Origin: Argyresthia goedartella
Taxonomy: Eukaryota > Arthropoda > Insecta > Lepidoptera > Argyresthiidae
Assembly (NCBI GenBank): GCA_949825045.1
Contig: OX463832.1
Coordinates: 18,408,552 to 18,472,551 of the forward strand
Direction: 5' to 3'
Length of the DNA: 64,000 bases
Below are positions 20,226-31,255 of this stretch, one piece after another. The position numbers and the translations under genes are program-made. The notes under the pieces are model-generated. The model ran no database searches and was not told where the DNA came from. It saw only the letters and a program-made list of their open reading frames with translations. The stretch's first letter is position 1. Every line of letters starts with the position of its first letter.

Positions 20226-21082
20226 TTTTTCCCTATCAGAATATAATGCTTTTGTAAGAAGCTGTACGAAGTTTAGATAAATAAGTATAACAATGTTAAT
20301 TGTTTTCATATCCTAAAGGAAAATGTACAAATTCTAAGTGAAATAGGCACATATGGCAGCAAATTGTTTTATTAATATTCCAGCCAGCAGAAGCATGTTG
20401 GACGTATCAAGGCTGATGGGATTTAAAGTTGAACATCTGAGGGCAAAGGCTGCACTGACTTCCCAGTCTGCTCTGCAAATCTGCAAAATGCTCAGACTCC
20501 CCTATAGTATTAATACTATAGGAGTCCTGCAAATGAATTTGTGAAATCATAGATTGACGAAGCACGTAATTCTATACTTTACTATCAGTTTGGGTAGGAT
20601 ATAGTTATGTAGGAAATATGCCCTAAATACTAGTTACTTAATATAAATTTTTATTTTAAAAGTGCCCTTAGTATAATTTTAATGACATTTTCCCCACGAG
20701 TTTTCTTATGCATGTTTACTTTTCCTGTAAATATGCTGTAGAAAATATCAGCTATAATTTATTAATTAATGCAATCATTAAAGTGTAATATATATACTTA
20801 TATATATATTTATACAGTTTTATGTAAAACATTTCTACTTACTTGTACATTATTTCTTTTTTCAGTTTTGTACCCAAAAAGAGAAGATGTGTGAAAAATA
20901 CTTAATTATTATTACTAGCCTATAATATCCCATTGCTGGGCAAAGGAGTCTAATGTGAGAATAATTAATGTGAGATAACTTAAGTACCAAGACATGAATA
21001 AAACAAATTTACCTAGTTAAATATCATTTATTTTAGTCCTTAATCTATCAACAATTGCGCTCCCCGCAATAGACTTACTATG
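20226..21082. other. AT-rich spacer with a perfect palindrome
   Basis: No convincing gene is present. The 63-codon plus frame at 20353 has no recognised domain. At 20501-20522 there is a perfect 22-base palindrome whose left half is CCTATAGTATT, embedded in a slightly longer hairpin with GACTCC and GGAGTC arms. Confidence 0.5.
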
Positions 21083-21400
21083 TCACCCTTTTTTGTTATA
21101 GTATCTCTCCTCATGTTCATTAGGGGTAACTGAGTACCATCTCCACAAGCCAGAACCCCTGGCAATCTGTACTTTTTGAAAAATCTGAAAATAATAAACA
21201 TTTACATACAGGCTCATACATTGCTTCTGGCCCCACACTAGGGTACCCTGGGTTGTGGGAACCAGAAACAACGATGACAAGACTGGGTTTTCTTTTCTTT
21301 ATTCCCAGCCGGGGATTGAACCCAGGGCCTCTCTGATGGTAGGCAGGGTAACAACCGTACATGGTACGGTACGGTGCAGCACCACAGAGGTTGTCCTATA
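21083..21400 (-). mobile_element. tRNA-headed SINE, minus strand
   Basis: Reading the minus strand from about 21400, a tRNA-like head includes a B-box GGTTCAATCCC (about 21312) preceded by TGGTGCTGCACCG as a weak A-box. The body reads GTTTCTGGTTCCCACAACCC and CTAGTGTGGGGCCAGAAGC, and the end is near 21083 after TAACAAAAAAGGGTG. It differs in body from the SINE at 13310. No functional tRNA fold is possible. Confidence 0.5.
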
Positions 21401-21440
21401 CCTATATTATAATTAGTACATTTTCAAATAAAATCAGAGA

Positions 21441-21720
21441 CAGTCCGTCAACTTACATTTTTTAAAGTTGTTTGTTTGAAAGAACACTATCTTTCTCATC
21501 AATGCTAAGTATTAGCATGTATTAGTATGTATTTGTATCTATTTATGTATACATATTTATTTAAAGCATTATTCAGTCCGTCAACTTACAATTTAAAAGT
21601 TGTTTGAAAGAACCACTATCTTTGTCATCAATGCTGTTATAATGTATTAATAAATATTAGTATGTATTATTAGTAATATTAATGCTATTACTATTAGTAT
21701 GTATTTGTTTCTATTTATGT
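21441..21720. repeat. Tandem pair of about 133-bp units
   Basis: CAGTCCGTCAACTTACA begins at 21441 and again at 21574. In both copies it is followed by a related AAAGTTGTTTGAAAGAAC and CACTATCTTT.TCATCAATGCT, then AT-rich TAGTATGTATTTG. The copies have diverged by small indels. No coding potential is evident. Confidence 0.7.
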
Positions 21721-22044
21721 ATATGATATATATTTTAGTATTATGTAGATATTGGTAAGTAATAGTATTTAATGTTGTGCACAAAGCTCTATCTGTAGTT
21801 TCTTTTTTACCCCTCCAATCAAGGTTTGCTGGGAGAAATTTCCTGTTAGAGATAAGCTCGCCTTTGTACATGTTTTTTCCTTTATATATTTTTTGTATTC
21901 TCTGTTTTGTGCACTAAAGTATATATTTAAACTTATTAGCCACACAATCTTGGTATGCTTTTTTTTTGTTTATTACCAAACCAAAAGTAATAATCTAAAA
22001 TAAATTGTGATAGGCAAACTAATAAATAGGAATTGTTTCATGTA

Positions 22045-22200
22045 TGAGGCAGATAGGCAGACCACCGGATAGATGGAAACTGAGAAGCTGGCTGGTAAGC
22101 AGTGGCTGCTGGAGGCTCAGGACCAGAGTAGATAGTGTGGTAAAGAGGAGACCTATACCCAGCCGTAGGTAAATGTAAGCTGATTTGAATTGAATTGAAT
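22045..22200 (+). pseudogene. LINE 3' end scrap with TTGAA tail
   Basis: In shifting frames the plus strand resembles the end of an RTE-like LINE polyprotein: CAGACCACCGGATAGATGG, then LAGKQWLLEAQDQSR and EETYTQP, which follow the W..AQDR..W...EE pattern. It ends in GAATTGAATTGAATG, three TTGAA-type units. It is short and decayed. Confidence 0.5.
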
Positions 22201-22223
22201 GATGTTAACATATAGTTACTTAC

Positions 22224-22395
22224 TCCTTTTAATTTGCTCCCTATCACGAAGTTGAAAGAGAAATTTAAGATTTCTGGCTTGTTGAATTCTAAGTTGACTT
22301 GTTTTACAATTTTGGAGACACTTGACTGGTAAACACGGTGTTTCCGGCTTTCTCATCCAATCGTCTGGTAGGTCTAAGCTCTCTTAGTTCTGTTT
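22224..22395 (-). other. Possible host exon
   Basis: The minus strand has an open stretch (SLDLPDDWMRKPETPCLP, then a run with LRIQQARNLKFLFQLRDRE) ending in GGA followed by GTAAGT, a strong splice-donor consensus. It has several Cys but no family that I recognise. About 230 bp upstream another short open piece, CFGCGHE, is also followed by a donor-like GTTAGT. This may be remnant host coding DNA. Confidence 0.28.
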
Positions 22396-22959
22396 TTGGG
22401 AAACAGGGAGTAAAAATTGTTATGTCCAAACAAAAGTAAATGTGCTGTGATACATTCTAGTACTTTGTATAGTGTTACTAACCTTCGTGTCCACATCCAA
22501 AGCACTGGTTGGTGGCAAATTAAGGGTCAACTGAATAATTAACGTGTCCACAAGCTAATTCCTTCGACAGTCAATATCGCTTGATAAAATCCGATTCCCT
22601 ATTTTAGATTGGGCTCGCACTATAACTATATCATACTTGTAGGCCATTTCCAAAGTCCAGACACATCAATTTCACGATTTTCATCCACTTTTCTAAAACA
22701 GTCGTGAAAAAGTAGATCTGCATTAACTTTAACACAACCGTTCGTTTTACAGCGGTTACGGTCCAGTTCCAATCGAACTTCGGTTCAACCATCTGTCAAA
22801 ACCACAGATGTCAAAACATTAGCGCGATACGAAAAGTCCTTATAGTCGTGTTTCGGTTATGGTTCATCTACGGTTCAGTTGATATCGACGTACGAAACCG
22901 CTTGAGCATACACCTATTTAAACTCGCTCTGCAATAATTGCCAACAACTTACGTGTAAA
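22396..22959. other. Spacer before LINE B
   Basis: No clear gene is seen. Around 22740-22890 the sequence is rich in GGTTC and GAACC words and resembles, in inverted orientation, the segment at 19230-19330. Confidence 0.35.
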
Positions 22960-23341
22960 CATTTAATTAAATTCAAATTTGTACACCATTCTATAGTGAT
23001 TCCCAGTGGCTTCAAAACTGTGATATTCCTAAGTGCTAATTGTCAGTGGCCACCTCAGAAACATCTTCGAAAGATACGAAAATCCTCCGAGTAACCGTCG
23101 TAAAACAGCTGAGCAAGTTCATCGCTCGCTGTTGCCGTGCGCGGTCAGTGACCTTGTTTCTCTCGCCCGTTCTTGCGCCGTACAGCGCCGCGCAGCTGCC
23201 TCTGTCTCGCACGCCTGCGAATCACAGAGCTTGAGTCACGCGACTGCGTCATCAGTATAGGAGCGCGACCATCTCTCAGCGCTGATACCTGTTCGTGAGT
23301 AACTAACTTATAAATAAAATAAACTTCGACGGCGATGTATG

Positions 23342-23400
23342 CGTAACACCCACGCCCCTTGCGCCAGAGACCCAGGCTCGAATCTCAGCCGCGAAGTTTT
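23342..23400 (+). promoter_or_regulatory. tRNA-like B-box segment in LINE B 5' UTR
   Basis: The sequence GACCCAGGCTCGAATCTCAG resembles a polymerase III B-box (consensus GGTTCGANNCC) and lies 20-50 bases before the ORF1 start. A better A-box/B-box pair is found at the same relative place in LINE C. It could be an internal promoter, a fused SINE head, or chance. Confidence 0.4.
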
Positions 23401-23420
23401 GAAAATAGCATTTTGTTACA

Positions 23421-24686
23421 ATGGAGGCAAATGAGTCAAATGATATTTCCTTCAATTTCGTCAATACACAAAGGAGGAATAACATACAAGCTAGATCTAC
23501 ACAGGACTTATCTGCTGGAAATACGTTTCTCAACTCAACACTTCTAAATAACTCGATCAGTAATAGCTTACCTAACTTGTCAATCAGCGATACATCACAT
23601 ACACTAGAGCTGAAAAACCAAGTGCAGCAGTTACGCAGAGATTTAGACAGTGTAAATGAGGAAATTTCAAGCCTTGTAATGGAGCTCTCTAACTTTAAAA
23701 GTGAAAGTGTTAAACTCAAAAAGACGATCGAGAACTTTAAGAAAGTTACCAGTACAGGCCTACTAAATGGAAGCACAAAAACACCAAGGAGGTTCTCAAT
23801 GCAATTTCCATTTAAACCAACCTACAGAACTATAAATAAACCAATCCAACTGAGTTTAACACGTGGCCTTAACAGAAAATACACACAGTCTGTCTGTAAT
23901 GTATTGGAAAAATCATTCGAAGAGCTGACAAAGAAGCAAGAAAATCAAATTGAAACACAAGAAAAGATATTTTTTAGTACAAAGACATCAGCGAAAATAG
24001 AAACAAATAACATCACTAAACCGGCAAAGGGAAAGATTCTTATTTTAGCGGACCAACAAGGATGAAATCTTCGGGATCTACTGCAGGAACTGGTTGGGCA
24101 AAACTACCTAGTTACCTGCTTTAGTAAACCAGGTGCAACACTGGAAGATGTTCTAAAATCAGAAAGAGAAGAAGTTCTAAAGATGACCGAAGAAGACTAC
24201 GTCATTCTGCTGGGAAGAACAAATGACACAAATCCATACAGATTCCAATTTGGACTTCAATGCTGGATAAATGCGGCAAAAAAAACGAACACCATCACCT
24301 GTGAAATTCCACACAATAGGTACTTGAGCACTAGGAAGTTAAATTATGAAATGAGGTTTATAAGTAGCCAACACGAAAATATGTCATTCATCTATATGAA
24401 TTATCACCAATTTAGGGCAAGCCATAAAATGTTAAATTTAAAATTGTGCCGATCAATATTAAGTGAAATTCTAAGTGTAGGATCCAAAATAAAAATGACA
24501 AAATGTAATTCAAATGTAAAATGTCACACAAAGTCAGAACAATCAACGCAAACATATTTTACAGATGCAAACGTGAATGAGATAATAGAAAGATGTAATA
24601 ATAATATAAATGATAAAACTGATAATGGAAAGGTCATAAATGTTGACAATAATAATGTTGGTAAAAAGGATTTTTTTCGTGTATAA
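23421..24686 (+). pseudogene. LINE B ORF1
   Basis: ATG at 23421 opens a Ser/Asn-rich N-terminus followed by a heptad-like stretch (about residues 65-115: LELKNQVQQLRRDLDSV, then SLVMELSNFKSES), a likely trimer-forming coiled coil. KILILADQQG (about residues 205-214) matches the first strand of the esterase-like domain, but TGA follows at once. The frame resumes without a new proper start and has EEDYVILLGRTND, SGNH block III-like, then a polar tail to TAA at 24686. The stop truncates the predicted RNA-binding protein. Confidence 0.65.
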
Positions 24687-24699
24687 TAGTATATATGTG

Positions 24700-25935
24700 A
24701 TGCATCAAAATATAAATAGGTTAATCACAAAATCGGATGAACTAATGGCTCATCTTGAAGAATTAAAAACTAACGGGAAGGATATTGATGTAATCTGTGC
24801 AACAGAACATAACATGTTAGAAAGCGACTGGAACCTACTAAACATCCCAAACTTCACACTAGCGTCTTGTTTTAATAGGAACAAACGTAATGGTGGAGCA
24901 TGCATTTTACTGAAAAACATTCATAGTTTTAGAGAAATGATAGAAATAAAAAAGTATAACGTGCCAAATGTCTTTGAGTGCAGTGGTATCGAAATAACCG
25001 AGCATAAAATTATTGTCATATGCATCTATAGAGTCCCTTTATACGATAACAAAACTTTTGAAATATTTTTTTGTTCCCTCAATGACATGCTTCACGATTT
25101 TCTATATGATAAGAACTTCAAACTTATACTATGCGGAGATTTTAATAATGACCTACTTAAAAGATCAAAGAACAGTTTACGATTCGAACACTTAACAATG
25201 AGCTATAACTTAAAAATAGAAATCAAACAACCGACAAGACCCGCGAGCGGCACTTGTCTTGACAACATAGTCCACAATATACGAGGATGCACAAGTGAGA
25301 TCATAGAATTTGGTTTATCAGACCACTCCGCGCAAATCTTACAGTGCCCAGTGAAAAAATGTTATGTCCTGAAACACTGGTACATCAAAAAACGTGACTA
25401 CAGCCCAGAAAACATGAAAAAGTTTTCGGAACATCTGAACTCTATGTCTTTTGACGAAGTTTATAAATCGGAAGACCCAAAATATGCATTTACGAGTTTT
25501 TATGATATGTTCATTTTGCTCTATAAATTATGTTTCCCAGTAACAAAAGTAAAAATATCTTTATTACGTAAGCAAAACTGGATATCGAAAGGAATTAGAC
25601 TATGTTGTAAGAAAAAACGAGAATTACTGTGGCAATATAGAAGATGTCGTAATGAAGGAAATAAACACAAATTTAAAGCTTATGCAAAACGATTAAAAAA
25701 TGTAATTTATCTAACACAAAGATCGCAAAATACCTATAGAATAAATATGGCAGAAAATAAATGCAAAGAAACGTGGAATATTATAAAAAAAATCACAAAT
25801 AAACACACCAAAAGAATACATTGAAAAAATTATTAAAGATGGTATAGCGACAACGGAACCAACGGACATTGCAGAATCATTTAATAACTTTTTTATTGAC
25901 CTTACAAATGACTTATCAAATAATGTCCAAAGATT
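24700..25935 (+). pseudogene. LINE B ORF2, endonuclease only
   Basis: The natural start is probably ATG at 24700 (MHQNINRLITKSDELMAHL). The endonuclease reads DVICATEHNM (catalytic Glu), RNGGACILL, VICIYRVP, LILCGDFNNDLL (Asp and Asn) and FGLSDHSAQIL (terminal Asp-His). All active-site residues are kept and the frame is open to 25824. Just past a shift, IADSFNNFF-like sequence continues until 25935, the usual start of the reverse transcriptase linker. The polymerase itself is missing. Confidence 0.82.
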
Positions 25936-27861
25936 GAAGAAAATGCCTAGATTTTTTGGATTTCGGGGGAGTTGGAGGAAAAGAGGGGTTGGACGAGGGT
26001 TTGCCAAGAGTAGGGGGTCACCTCGCTCCGCTCCGCTTCGCTCCGGCTCCCGGGTCTGCTGTAACGTGTGAACCTAACAAACCTATCTTTAGTTTTTAAA
26101 CACGAAGTGACCTAAAGCAACCAATTTGTTTCTGATAAACTCCATAAAGTAGTTAGTAAGTAAACAAAGCCAAAGTCATCCAGAGAATCACGGATAAAAC
26201 GAGAGCGCAACAGAACATTCACCAAACACGGAAAGAATCGGAATGAAATGAGCAAGTCATTATGTCAGAAAATACAAAATTGCTGACGCAAATTTCTACC
26301 ATTACAACAAAATCTTGTAATTTATACTACAATCATGTACCAATATCCAACGTTGGAGCTTTTGGGTTTGACATTTGTCGTTCCGAGATTGGCCAAGTTG
26401 TAAAAATCGCGTAAACATATTTTATAATTAATGTGCTAAAATGATGTTTCCTAAATCAGAAAATGGTATCAGAGGATCGCTAAGGACCCCCCCTAACCAC
26501 CTTCAAATTTCAATGTGTCTTATATAAGACCCAACCCGCGAATGTTTATGTTAAATTTTTAATTTTTTAAGATATTGCTGACGCAGAAGTCACGGAATCG
26601 ATTAGTGTACGTTTGCTGCGTCTGCAGCGTTGCCAGAATGTTACTTTTGTAACATTTTACGTTACTTTTGAGCCTCTCATGTTACCTCCATGTTACAAGA
26701 CTCAATATGTTACTTTCGTGTTACTTTTGGGTCAATATAAATAAACTATATAATTAATTATATTCCAGCAAACAAAAAAATATCGTGAAAGTAGGGGCAG
26801 GGGGGGTTGCTGCCCACCCCTAGAAGATAAAATAAACGCCAATTTTTAATAACGCTCTATATAAGTCTGTGATCATTTAACGTGTTTTGTTTGTGTTGTG
26901 ATTCAACTTTTGTTGGGTTTGTTGATAGAGTATTATTTATATTAATTTTGCTGTAAACAGTTTGTACAGTGACTTGTATTGCTAACAATACTTGGCAAGT
27001 AAATGTTGTGTTTACATTAGTTTTTATTTATTAAGAAAGTAGGTACCTACCTACCTAAGGAATCAGTAATTCAACAACAAAGTCATGTAAGTTTGCAACT
27101 GGAATAAGTTTTTATTTTTTATTTTCATCCAAGTTACTAGTAAATAAGCATATACCTAGTGTGCCTTTTCACTGCACATTATATAGGTTCAAGAAGTTGG
27201 TGTAGCTATTTATAGCTTTTTATATTTACATTATGTTTTATTTAGTAACTTTAGTTTTGTTTTCTAACTGGGATTGGGATTTGGTTGAGTATCGGCAAGC
27301 CTGGCTCTAGAATATTTGACTTTGTTAATCGACCTACGCTAATCCAAGGTTAATAGATACATATACTATCTACCTACATAATTCTGCGTAAAGTTTTTAT
27401 TGTCTCTAGTATATGAACCAAAATGCTCATAACAGTGCTTGTGCCACTCATAGCCTTTCAAACCAATGCGCACGACTTCCATTCCAGTGTGCCCAGTGTT
27501 GCCAGTCAAAAATTTGTCGCAGACGGTATTTTTTACACCTATTCATGTTGATGTCTCTTTCGTAAAAATTATGTGCATCTACTTACGTAAATTACTATAC
27601 ATGCAAAGTTTGCCATACGAAGCTTTGTCCATAGCCTTTATATGGACAGACACTTATTTGATTCGATTCATGTCCGTTTTTGGTGATGCCGTGTTGTAAT
27701 CTCAGTATCGAATCTTAAGATTTTTTACGAATGCATGGTTTTTGTCTTGTTTTAATGCACAACTTTGAATATCACTCTTTTTTCATGTATGATGTGGTGG
27801 TGAATAATGTTTGTTATGCATGTTTTGCTATGATAACAAAATTAACATGTATCTAAAGATA
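25936..27861. other. Non-coding stretch between LINE B and the hAT element
   Basis: No long coding frame is convincing. Two local repeats stand out: an imperfect series of CGCTCCG words at 26022-26050, and five TGTTACTTT-like words at 26637-26725, which may be subterminal transposon repeats. CAGCGTTGCCAG (26622) and CAGTGTTGCCAG (27491) look like hAT-type terminal motifs, but no inverted partner was found to the right of the transposase. Confidence 0.45.
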
Positions 27862-29949
27862 ATGAAGAGGTTTTTGACTGCTGTAGCCTTGACTCAAAAA
27901 GAAACAAAAGACAATGGAGAAAATATCGATAGTTCATTTGATAAGGGACCCCCTGAAAAAATAAGCAAATTTATTATTTTAAGGAAAAATGGCTAGTAGA
28001 CATTGCATTCAAAAATTAGATTTCAAAAAGGGAGCAGCAAACCGGCTCAATCACGGCCTTTTGTGCAACTTGTTATTGCAATATGCTCAACCATAGGCCT
28101 GCTCTTATAAAGCATCAAAATACAACTAAAACGTTAACGCTATTAGTAAAACAACATCCATAGACGAAGCTTTTAAACCGAAAAAAGAAGAAGAGCTAAA
28201 GAAAAGAGCTGAACTTAAACTGTGTGCTTTTCTCGCTGAACATAACTTGCCACTGTTGTTGTCAGATGACTTAATTCCTTTTTTGGCTAGTACATTTCCT
28301 AATTCAGCAATAATCAAATCTGTAAATTTAGGAAGAACAAAAGCAACAAATATCTTAAAAACTGTACTTGGTCCAATACTGACAGAATAACTTGTACCAA
28401 ACCTCAAAAAAACAACATTTAGTGTAATAATGGATGAGACTACAGATATAAGCGTTAAAAAGCAATGTGCACTGGCAGTGATATTTTTTGATGAGGACGA
28501 ATTCTTGGTTCGTACTCAATTCCTTGACATGTATGAAGTTACTTCTGGAAAAGATAAAGACCTCACAGATGTATTATTGAATTGGCTTACCAACAAAAAA
28601 ATCCCTTTGAAAAACTTGGTTAGCTTTGCTTCTGACACCGAACAGTATGGTTGGGCAACATAATTCAGTTTTCAGCCACTTGAAAGAAAAAGTACCACAC
28701 ATTGCATGTGTAAAGTGTAGCTGCCACATGATTCATCTCGTGGCTTCTAAAGCTTGTCTCAAGCTTCCGAGATTAGTGGAGGATTTTCTAAAAAATGTTG
28801 GATCACATTTTAGCCGCAGTTCACTCAGGCAAGATAAGCTAAAAGAATTACAAATATTCTTTAATGTTGATGTCCATAAAATTTTGAGTCCTTCGATCAC
28901 AAGATGGTTGTCCATAGAGGCTTGCGTTAACAGAGTATTAGAACAGTACAATGTACTCTCTGAGTACTTTAGACTCGAAATTTAAGAAGATCCTAGTAAA
29001 GTCACAGAGGAAATAATTGGCGTACTAGATAACAAACTCACAAAAGTTTACCTAGAATTCATGTCGTACGTCCTAGATCTATTCAACGATTTCAACCGCC
29101 TGTTCCAGTCTGAAAAACCATTACTCCACCAATTAAAACCTGAAACACATAAATTAATAAAATCAATAGCCAGCAAACTACATGCAGTTCAATTACTGTA
29201 AAACTACTGATCCCGACCGAATAGAATATGCCAATCCAAGATTTGTTGTGCCCCTTGAGAAAATATATTTGGGAGAAGCTGCACAATCATCAATTGAAGA
29301 ACTGTCTAAAGAAATTCCTGAACCGAAAACCGAACTCACAGACTTCAAAAGAACCTGTCTTATGTTTTACATAGAATCAATAAAACAAATAACGCAATGA
29401 TACCATTTTGCTGACCCAATATACGGCATTATTGAAGTCATTGAACCAAGCGTGGCACAAAAATTTGAAATAAAAGTTTTATCTAGCGTGGTGATCAGGT
29501 TCCCAAACATTAAAGATGATGTTAATGATGTGGAACTACAAAAATAATGGTAGAAGCATGCTTACCTTGACCATAATGACTTAGATTTGTCTCAAAATGT
29601 TGAATAATATTGGAGGAAAACTTTAAAGCTGAAGGATTTTAATGATACTCCAATATTTCCAAATTTAAAAAAGGTTATCGGGCTTTCACTTGTGTTGCCT
29701 TTTTCGAATGCATGCGTTGAACAAGTTTTCAGTCAACTTAGATTAATCAAATGTGAAAACAGGAACAGGCTAAACACTGCAACCATTTCTTTTTTGATGG
29801 CTACTAAAGCAAACATTAAAAACGCCACAAAATTTGAGCCTTCAAAAGCAATGATGCATGCAAAAATAACATACAGCAAGAGTGGTAAAGGTACTAATTG
29901 CACAATATTCTTAAGATCTCAAAAAGTTTTAAGTAACTATTTTTCATGA
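27862..29949 (+). pseudogene. hAT-superfamily transposase, decayed
   Basis: Reading through several stops and shifts, the plus strand has an N-terminal helical part (KLCAFLAEHNLPLLLSDDL, about 28220), FSVIMDETTDIS (first catalytic Asp region, about 28425), NLVSFASDT (about 28620), PHIACVKCSCHMIHLVASKA (28710) with the Cys-x2-His-like hAT block, and ILSPSITRWLSIEACVNR (28880). The C-terminal dimerisation segment LPFSNACVEQVFSQL is at 29694-29740. Stops occur at about 28388 and 28983, and shifts near 28640, 29200 and 29400. The family resembles hAT-derived ZBED/KIAA-like proteins of animals. No CCHH or BED finger could be read at the start. Confidence 0.8.
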
Positions 29950-30179
29950 CAACGATGCTAATATAAACGATTTTTTCCAGGTTCTACCAGTTCAAATTAG
30001 CTACCCTGTCGCCATTAATATATATGATGACGTTTTTTCGTATTCATTGATAACAAAGTAAGTTGTAGTTTTAAAAGAAATTACTAAATTGCTTGGTTTT
30101 ATTCAGACACAAATGATTGATTATGTTTTTCTTTTTCCGCATCACCAGTCGATGAACAATTATTAAATAAATTTCGACG
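29950..30179. other. Spacer between hAT and gypsy 2
   Basis: AT-rich sequence with no recognisable gene. It may contain the decayed right end of the hAT element. Confidence 0.35.
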
Positions 30180-30497
30180 TTTAACAAATGGGACAGAAAA
30201 CTTTTTTAGTTTTAGTCTAATAAAGTGCCATAATAGAGTAAAATGAAACTCAGTCCGTATCCAGCAAGTGATGTTTATTTTCCGAAGTCACACAGCAGAG
30301 AGAGGCTCGTGCCTCGAATCACTCCTTTTTATATCCAATGAACCACAGACAAAGTGACCGAAAGGAAGACTGAACGACTTGTCAAATGTCATGAATCGAA
30401 TCTCGGAATCGATCGTTCGATACAGATCCTCAACTATTTTACTGTAATGTTTTAAAATTATGTTCAAAACGCAACTATTTCGAATCGAATCATGACA
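30180..30497 (-). repeat. Gypsy 2 3' LTR (one copy only)
   Basis: Downstream of integrase, a TGTCATGATTCG start at 30497 is followed by a TATA box (GATATAAAAAGG, about 30333) and an AATAAA-type signal (GAAAATAAACATC, about 30278), the usual U3-R layout. The 3' boundary is uncertain because there is no partner LTR to compare with. Confidence 0.5.
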
Positions 30498-30792
30498 TTC
30501 GGCCATCTGATAAAGTGCGTACTCCTGAAGCACTTAAAATATATCGATTAAACGCTTTAAATTACGAAATCACAATGAAATCACAATAACTTATCTAGAC
30601 TATGATAATAAAAAATAATTTAAACAAAATCAATGGCCATTTTCTAATTACTTTTATCCTGAAAGCCTATATGTAATTATTAGGGTAGATATATTATCCT
30701 GAAATAAATTATGAAGCTGAACTTATCCAATTAACATTTTTATGCATAATTTTATTTGATGACTATTTATTACATTCGTTATTGTATAATGA

Positions 30793-30931
30793 TATTCAAC
30801 CAACGAAATTAATTGATATCGTAATGAACTTAGTTATTTTATTTATGACATGTATAACAATATACATTCAAGCAACGAAATTAATTGACATTCTTAACCT
30901 AATAAACTTAGTCCTTTTATTTATGGCGTGA
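30793..30931. repeat. Duplicated 60-70-bp unit in gypsy 2 3' UTR
   Basis: ATTCAACCAACGAAATTAAT at 30793 recurs as ATTCAAGCAACGAAATTAAT at 30867, and each is followed by a related AACTTAGT..TTTTATTTATG. The copies have diverged. The UTR (30498-31255) otherwise shows no gene. Confidence 0.6.
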
Positions 30932-31255
30932 TTGACTTTTATTGACTCTCATAAATGTATACTTATACACATTTGTACATACTTACCTTATCTTTTTACA
31001 CATACTTATTAAATTTATTTACACTATTTACAGATTAGTTATACACACTATTTACACTTTATATCGTAATTCATGACATTCGTTATCTCAAATTAAATAT
31101 CTATATTATTTAAACAAAAACTTATATATACCTATATAACTTATACATTCGAAGTCTTCACTTGTATGTTATAAATTAATTATTGTTTTATAAATTATAC
31201 ATAAATTTGCTTTTAAAGTTTGATGTATCGTTTTATAATTTTAGTTAGTGTACCA

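Larger units (their letters stand above)
22960..25935 (+). mobile_element. CR1-group LINE, copy B, truncated at its 3' side
   Basis: A GC-rich 5' UTR is followed by ORF1 with a coiled-coil-like region and esterase-like half, and ORF2 with a nearly undamaged endonuclease. It stops abruptly at about 25935, before any reverse transcriptase block. LINE copies are normally truncated at the 5' side because they insert from the 3' end, so loss of the 3' half implies a later deletion or replacement. The 5' boundary is not fixed by a target duplication. Confidence 0.8.
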
